Positions 58,578 to 64,000 of a stretch of DNA of 64,000 bases are shown one piece after another. The notes below the pieces were generated by a model. The model was given only the letters and a program-made list of their open reading frames with translations. It was not told where the DNA came from and made no database searches. The stretch comes from Arachis hypogaea (taxonomy: Eukaryota; Streptophyta; Magnoliopsida; Fabales; Fabaceae). The stretch is from NCBI RefSeq assembly GCF_003086295.3, contig NC_092054.1, positions 40,431,294 through 40,495,293 of the forward strand, in the 5' to 3' direction. The translations under genes were made by a program, and so were the position numbers. The first letter of the stretch is position 1. Every line of letters starts with the position of its first letter.

Positions 58578-59339
58578 AAAAAATTAAAAAAATTATAACT
58601 CCTACAATTTGATAAATTACGTCCGAAATTATGTTAAAATCCAATAAATTTAATAACTATGTTACATACCAAATTTTTATTAATATAAAAAAAATTAGCC
58701 TCTAAATGTATGTTAATTTTTGTTTTGTTTTTATTAATTATAAATTATATATCTTAAGTTTAAATTTAATATACTGACAATGTAAAATATTTTATAAATT
58801 ACGCAATTACATTTATTTTTTTAGATAATTATTTACGTAATTAATATAAAAAATAATTTTTTTTATTAATATAATACTACATAATTAAATATACATATAA
58901 AATTATTATTCAAAATTAAATTCTTATTTAAAAGTACAGTACTCTTTATCTACGAAAAAAAGCGTACAACAGTTTTTTGTTTAATTTAAAAAAGATCTCC
59001 CTTCCTTCTTTTTGAACTCACCTGTACAGAGTAATCTCACTTCACTTCCAAGCCAATAGTTACCGTCCTTTGGAAATTGAAACACATTCTTTTTGGTTTT
59101 TGCATATGATATCAGACAATTAATTAACGGATAATGAATTGAATTACGAACGCAAGAAAAACTCCGGAGAAAACAGAAAACGAAAGAAAGAACATGGTTT
59201 AATGTACCAGAAGAATAAATGTAATTGGTTCTGTGATTTTCTAAGCTAGCAATGGGTAAGTACTACTAACTAAGCACACGAGACAAACTTCAGTAACTTT
59301 CCTTCTCAAGCCTAATACAACACAGCACACATACAACAT
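58578..59339. other. AT-rich upstream region of the JmjC gene
   Basis: Very AT-rich to about 58960, then of ordinary composition. No gene or repeat is seen. It should contain the distal promoter. Confidence 0.45.
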
Positions 59340-59682
59340 TACACGCTCTCTCTTTCCCTGGTCTTGCTCTTCTGTAAATTAAAAAGCCACCTTACGAAAC
59401 ACAAGCTTCTGCGTTCTTCCAACCATACCAAACGACGTCGTCACCGCCGCAACAACAACCCCAATCTCTAAGTAACTACACTCTCTCTCTCTCTCTCTCT
59501 CTCTCTCTAACAGCTAGCAAATATTTCAAATTTCCAACTCACTCTACTCCCAATTCCATCTTTCTCCTTCTACTGTCTATCCGAAATAATCGATATTAGG
59601 GTTAGGGGTACAGTAGGGTTTTCACTGTTCACTCAATTTTTGGGGGTTTTCCCCAAATTGAGGTGAGGGGTTTCCCATCTTC
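59340..59682 (+). promoter_or_regulatory. Probable promoter-proximal region and 5' UTR of JMJ24
   Basis: Pyrimidine-rich sequence with a perfect (CT)14 run at 59481-59508, typical of plant 5' UTRs and of GAGA-type factor sites. I do not see a clear TATA box, and the exact transcription start cannot be fixed. Confidence 0.5.
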
Positions 59683-62600
59683 ATGGATCAAGCGCGATCA
59701 TCCTCTGGGAACAACATCAACAACAACAATGGCGAGGACAATGTGGGAATTCCCGACGACCTCCGGTGCAAGCGTTCCGATGGGAAGCAGTGGCGGTGCA
59801 CCGCCATGTCGATGCCGGACAAGACCGTCTGCGAGAAGCACTACATCCAGGCCAAGAAGAGGGCAGCCAATTCCGCCATGAGAGCTAACCTCAAGAAGGC
59901 TAAGCGCAAGTCTGGAGATTCCGAGGGACACCTTGAAAGCAAGAGTGACGATTTCGATATTCCTCTGTCCGCCATGAAGCACGGTGGTGGGGAGCATAGT
60001 TCTGGTGGCGGAAGCAGGTTGTTGGATAAGGTGGGGAAGAATCAGTTCAGGTATGTCCCCAAGAAGGGGGCCATGTCGGGGCGATCCTCACTGCCCAAGC
60101 CAGATGAGGAGGATGAGGAAGATTATGAAGAAGAGGAGGAGGGTGAGGAAGAGGTGGAGGAGGAGGAGGGTGTGCCTCTTTATGAGGAAAATTGGACGGG
60201 TCACGAGTCGCCTGAGCTGGCTTCTGGTGGGGACTCGTCCAGGAAGAGGAGGAGCTTGGAGGCCACTAATGTCACTACTGTGAGTTTTAAGGACTTAATT
60301 TTAGTTCACTGTCAATTCAGAATATTTTGTATAAACATTCAATTATATATTTATATATTCCAGTTGGCCTATAAATGAATGGTTTTTGTCTATTTTACAC
60401 TGACACTGGCCACTAGATCAGAATTCAAATTTTGATAGCAGTTATAGTTGTGACAGTAGAGTCCTTTGAGTTGAATCGGGTGGTTTTGACAGGAATACTC
60501 GGATGCAAGCACAGACTCCTCGGAGGAGACTGGTGACACTGGCGGGCAGACATGCCATCAGTGCCGGAGGAATGACAGAGACAGGGTGGTTACTTGGTGC
60601 CAGCGGTGTGATCGAAGAGGATACTGTAATAGCTGTATATCAACTTGGTGGGTAACGAGCATGGAATCTTAATTGTGTGTCAATTTTGGTTGTTGTTTTT
60701 CCTTGTGTAATTGGGTGGTGAATGTTATGGTTTGCTTGATATTAGGTACTCAGACATTTCGCTGGATGAAATTCAGAGGATGTGTCCTGCGTGCCGTGGT
60801 ATTTGTAACTGTAGAGTTTGTGTACGTAGTGATAATTCAATAAAGGTATTTGGTAGTTAATGTTTGATGAAGCATGAATATTCTATGTTTAGTGTTGTAA
60901 TTCCTTCTCCAGTTGGTTAAGTTTCCCTTTGTTCCCCCTTTTTTTTTCTGTTGTGTAATTAAGGTTCGGATACGGGAGATACCTGTTCTAGATAAGTTAC
61001 AGTATCTCCACTCGCTGTTGTCAGCAGTGCTTCCTGTAGTAAAACAGATCCACCAAGAACAGTGTTTTGAAGTTGAGCTCGAAAAGAAGTTACGTGGTAA
61101 GAAGTTGCCTTGCACTGCAAGTAGCATATATTGTTTGCCCTTTCTGATGAACAAATAGGTGACAATGTTGAACTAATGGTTTTTCCCTCAGGTGTGGACA
61201 TAGATCTTCCCCGGATAAAATTGGGAGCAGATGAACAGATGTGCTGGTAAATTTCTTTTAGACTTGATAGATTCAATTTTTGTGTATAAGCATCATGTTT
61301 ATGCATGCTTCCTTTTCATAGGGTCAATATTTTTCTTGATTTTGTTTTCTTGCAGCAATTTATGTAGGATACCCATCACTGATTATCATCGGCGCTGTCC
61401 AATTTGCTCATATGACTTGTGCCTTAATTGTTGTCATGATCTTCGAGAAGCAACTTCAGATTACAACAAAGAACCACAAACAGAATTAGCGAAAGCTTAT
61501 GACCAAAACATATTAAGTAAGTTTCCTCATTGGAGATCCAATGATAATGGAAATATTCCATGCCCCCCTAAGGAATATGGTGGCTGTGGTTATTCGTCGT
61601 TAAATTTGAGCAGGATTTTCAAGAGGAATTGGGTTGCAAAGTTGGTGAAAAATGTAGAAGAAATGGTTGGTGGCTGTAAGATTAATAATGCTGATGATCT
61701 ACCAGAAACTCAGTTGAATGCTCTCAGATTGCGCAAATGTTCCCATAGAGAGACTAGTGATGATAACTATCTTTATTGTCCTGCATCTGAAGATCTCATG
61801 AAAGATGGGATTGGAAATTTTAGAAAGCACTGGAAAACCGGTAAACCCATTATTGTTAAGCAAGTGTTTGATAGATCATCCTCTTCTAGCTGGGATCCGC
61901 TGGTCATCTGGAGAGGGATTCTAGAGACAACAGATGAGAAAATGAAAGATGAAAACAGAGTGGTTAGGGCCATAGATTGCTTAGATGGGTCTGAGGTACG
62001 CATCTATAGCACTTCTTTTTGTCAATTCAGATTGCAATTTTTTACTGCAGTGTGTTCATGGATTAGACATCTTTATCTAATTATTCACTTTCCGGCTGCA
62101 CTTCTTTTTCCTTTCAATTTTATACTGGCAGATTGATATTGAGCTTAGTTACTTCATGACTGGTTACACTGAGGGGCGTACTCATGAAAATGGTTGGCCA
62201 CAGTTATTGAAGTTGAAGGATTGGCCTTCACCTAGTGCATCTGAAGAGTTTCTCTTGTACCAAAGACCAGAATTTATCGGCAAACTGCCTTTACTTCAGT
62301 ATATTCACTCCAAGTGGGGCCTTCTTAATGTTGCAGCTAAATTGCCTCATTACTCCTTGCAGAATGATGTAGGACCCAAGATTTATATATCTTATGGAAT
62401 CAATCATGAACTTGGTAGAGGTGATTCAGTGACCAATCTCCACTTCAATATGCGGGACATGGTACTCTATCCTATTAACCCACAATTGAGAAATGGTTGT
62501 TTTGTCTTGTATGTATTGCAATAATATTATGATACTCAGGCTTCTTGACTGAAAGGATTTCTAATTATATATATACACAAAATTTGATGCTTCATATTAG

Positions 62601-63523
62601 TTTGTCTTCCTTAGGTATCTATCATGTGTTATTTTTTCATTATATTTATAAGTTGTTGATATTAGGTGCTACGTGTCAGTTTATAATTTGCTATGCTGTT
62701 TCAAGTGAAAAGACTTAGCATGTGTGATGTGTCTTGTTTACCTAAATTCTGCTTAGTACTCTCTCTGCTCTTTTACTGTCTGGAGTAAAATGATGCAAAA
62801 GGAAAGAGGTCCTCTAACCTTAACAAAGATTTTTTTTTTTAAAAAAAAAGGAAAGAAGTGGGTTCATGAATAAAGGTAGTCGTAATAAACTCACCAACTT
62901 TCCACAGGTGTACCTTTTGGTCCATACAAGTGAAGTAATGTTGAAGGACTGGCAGAGAACTAAAATTGAAATGATCCAAAAAGAATACAAGGAGTTAGAG
63001 GTGAAGGAATCACGTGGAGATAATCAAATGTGTTCTAGCAGGAGTTCACCTAACTCGGCATTTGGTACAGAAAATAATGGGCTGGATTTGGATCCAAACC
63101 AGAGTAAGTCACTGGATCAAGGGTTTGAAAATCATTCTAGTTCTGATGGGAATATGGTCAATCATGAACTTCCATTCAAACAAAACGGAAATTTCTCTGA
63201 GCAAATGCATCCTGGAGTTCTTTGGGATGTCTTTCGTCGGCAGGATGTTCCAAAGTTGAATGAATATTTGAAAACACATCGGAATGAGTTTGGAAAGCCA
63301 GATGATATATTAAATGAATATGTAAGTCCAATTTTTTTTTTAATTAATTAATTATTATTATTATTAAAAAAGAAATGAAAAATCCTTTCCAGCTGTGCCT
63401 CCATCTACTGCTTCAATTTTATATTGCTGATGGTACGCTTTCATTGCAAGGTTACATGGCCTCTTTATGATGGAGCTATTTTTCTTGACAGACACCAAAA
63501 AAGAAAGCTGAAGGAAGAATTTG
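59683..63523 (+). CDS. JMJ24: JMJ24-like WRC/RING-like/JmjC protein, 3' end beyond window
   Basis: Nine exons by GT-AG and frame: 59683-60279, 60493-60647, 60746-60845, 60964-61096, 61192-61246, 61356-61995, 62132-62461, 62908-63321 and 63451-63523 (2497 coding bases, 832 codons and one base). Phases agree at every junction. Domains: WRC zinc motif (residues about 25-55, C29, C39, C50, H53), an acidic run (about 143-166), a Cys-rich RING-like region (about 220-285), a second Cys-rich segment (about 345-380) and the KDM3-type JmjC domain from about 560. The iron-binding HxD reads H664-F-N666, so Asp is replaced. The order and motifs match Arabidopsis JMJ24, reported as a nuclear E3 ubiquitin ligase acting on the DNA methylase CMT3, with a JmjC domain lacking cofactor residues. 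The second His and the stop lie right of the window. No lesions are seen. Confidence 0.92.
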
Positions 63524-64000
63524 GTAAGAATTTATACTCCATCCTATTTTTATTTAAAACAAAACTATTGAATAGTCTTCCCCCTCCTTTCTCTCATTTG
63601 AGGGAGAAGAATATTGGATCCTTGAGGTAGATGCGAGCAACATTTTCAAGTTAGGAGAATCTCTGGGCATACCAATTAGAAGGATTTCTTAGTTCTCTTA
63701 AAAAATAGTTTTTTTTTTTTTAAAAAAAATTACTTGCAACCTTTAAGCTTTGCGTTTGCTTCCTTCGTTAATCATCTAAAGTCTAAACACGGGGAATGCT
63801 ACTCTTTCCTATTCCATCTTTTCCTTTTCCATTTAGTCCACTTACACCTACACCTAAATTGGCTGAACAATGAGATGTGGACACTGTTCAAGACTTAATT
63901 GAAGGGATTCATGTTTATTTTTCCATGCATACTATTAATCATGGAAAACTTGGTACCAATGCTCTAAATTAAACTGTTGATAGACTACTTTATCGGCTTA
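63524..64000 (+). other. JMJ24 intron 9 (incomplete)
   Basis: Begins GTAAGAAT after the codon-split Gly. No acceptor followed by the expected JmjC sequence appears before the window ends. A T10/A8 run lies at about 63711-63728. Open frames here are intronic. Confidence 0.65.

Noticed and set aside
59663..60283. Alternative frames over JMJ24 exon 1 on both strands
   Set aside because: Shadows of the real exon, which has the WRC motif and correct splice phase.

Overview
This is plant nuclear DNA, most likely from a peanut (Arachis) genome. The basis is the LTR family beginning TGATGAGCGGATAATTTATACGC, the tRNA-Asp-primed Athila-type elements and the legume-like SIRE-type Copia remnant. The species is inferred from remembered repeat families (FIDEL/Feral-like), not from a search. 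About 59 kb is nested, mostly broken transposable elements. One real host gene lies at the right edge.

Layout. 1-5311: a minus-strand LTR retrotransposon (element A, left end outside the window) inserted in the protease-coding part of a decayed Ty3/Athila-type pol (element C, 5312-8523). 8524-18614: element D, a pol-less Athila-type element with an intact gag-protease ORF, a damaged third ORF and two LTRs of unlike type. 18615-20640: the end of another Athila-type element (E). 20729-20955: plastid DNA made of psbA and atpB pieces. 21670-23640: Mutator-like (MULE) remnants. 24100-57365: one minus-strand SIRE-like Ty1/copia element (G), split by four insertions. These are I (25982-33131, itself holding J, 28925-32732), F (34425-45176, a second D-type element, TSD GTTAT), a hAT element K (46496-47899, TSD GGAACAAC) and B (48922-56868, a second A-type element, TSD GCCAC). 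57366-58577: rearranged Copia 3' sequence, a MULE end with a plant-mobile-domain scrap, and a 146-bp tandem duplication. 59683 to beyond 64000: a multi-exon gene for a WRC/RING-like/JmjC protein that I recognise as a JMJ24 orthologue, with nine exons visible.

How it fits together. D and F carry gag-protease and a 'plant transposon protein' ORF but no reverse transcriptase or integrase, so they must borrow these from a partner such as the C family. A and B carry neither recognisable gag nor pol, only a proline-rich/acidic ORF. Both families repeat a layout: arrays of short, family-specific palindromes stand in the LTR upstream of the TATA box and again inside the element. In D/F the internal array also lies upstream of a second TATA box, 200 bp before the third ORF. 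Elements I and J carry their own hairpin arrays, and in J the stems co-vary around a conserved loop. I regard these arrays as the least explained structure in the window. The JmjC gene has Asn in place of the iron-binding Asp, in line with a non-demethylase role.
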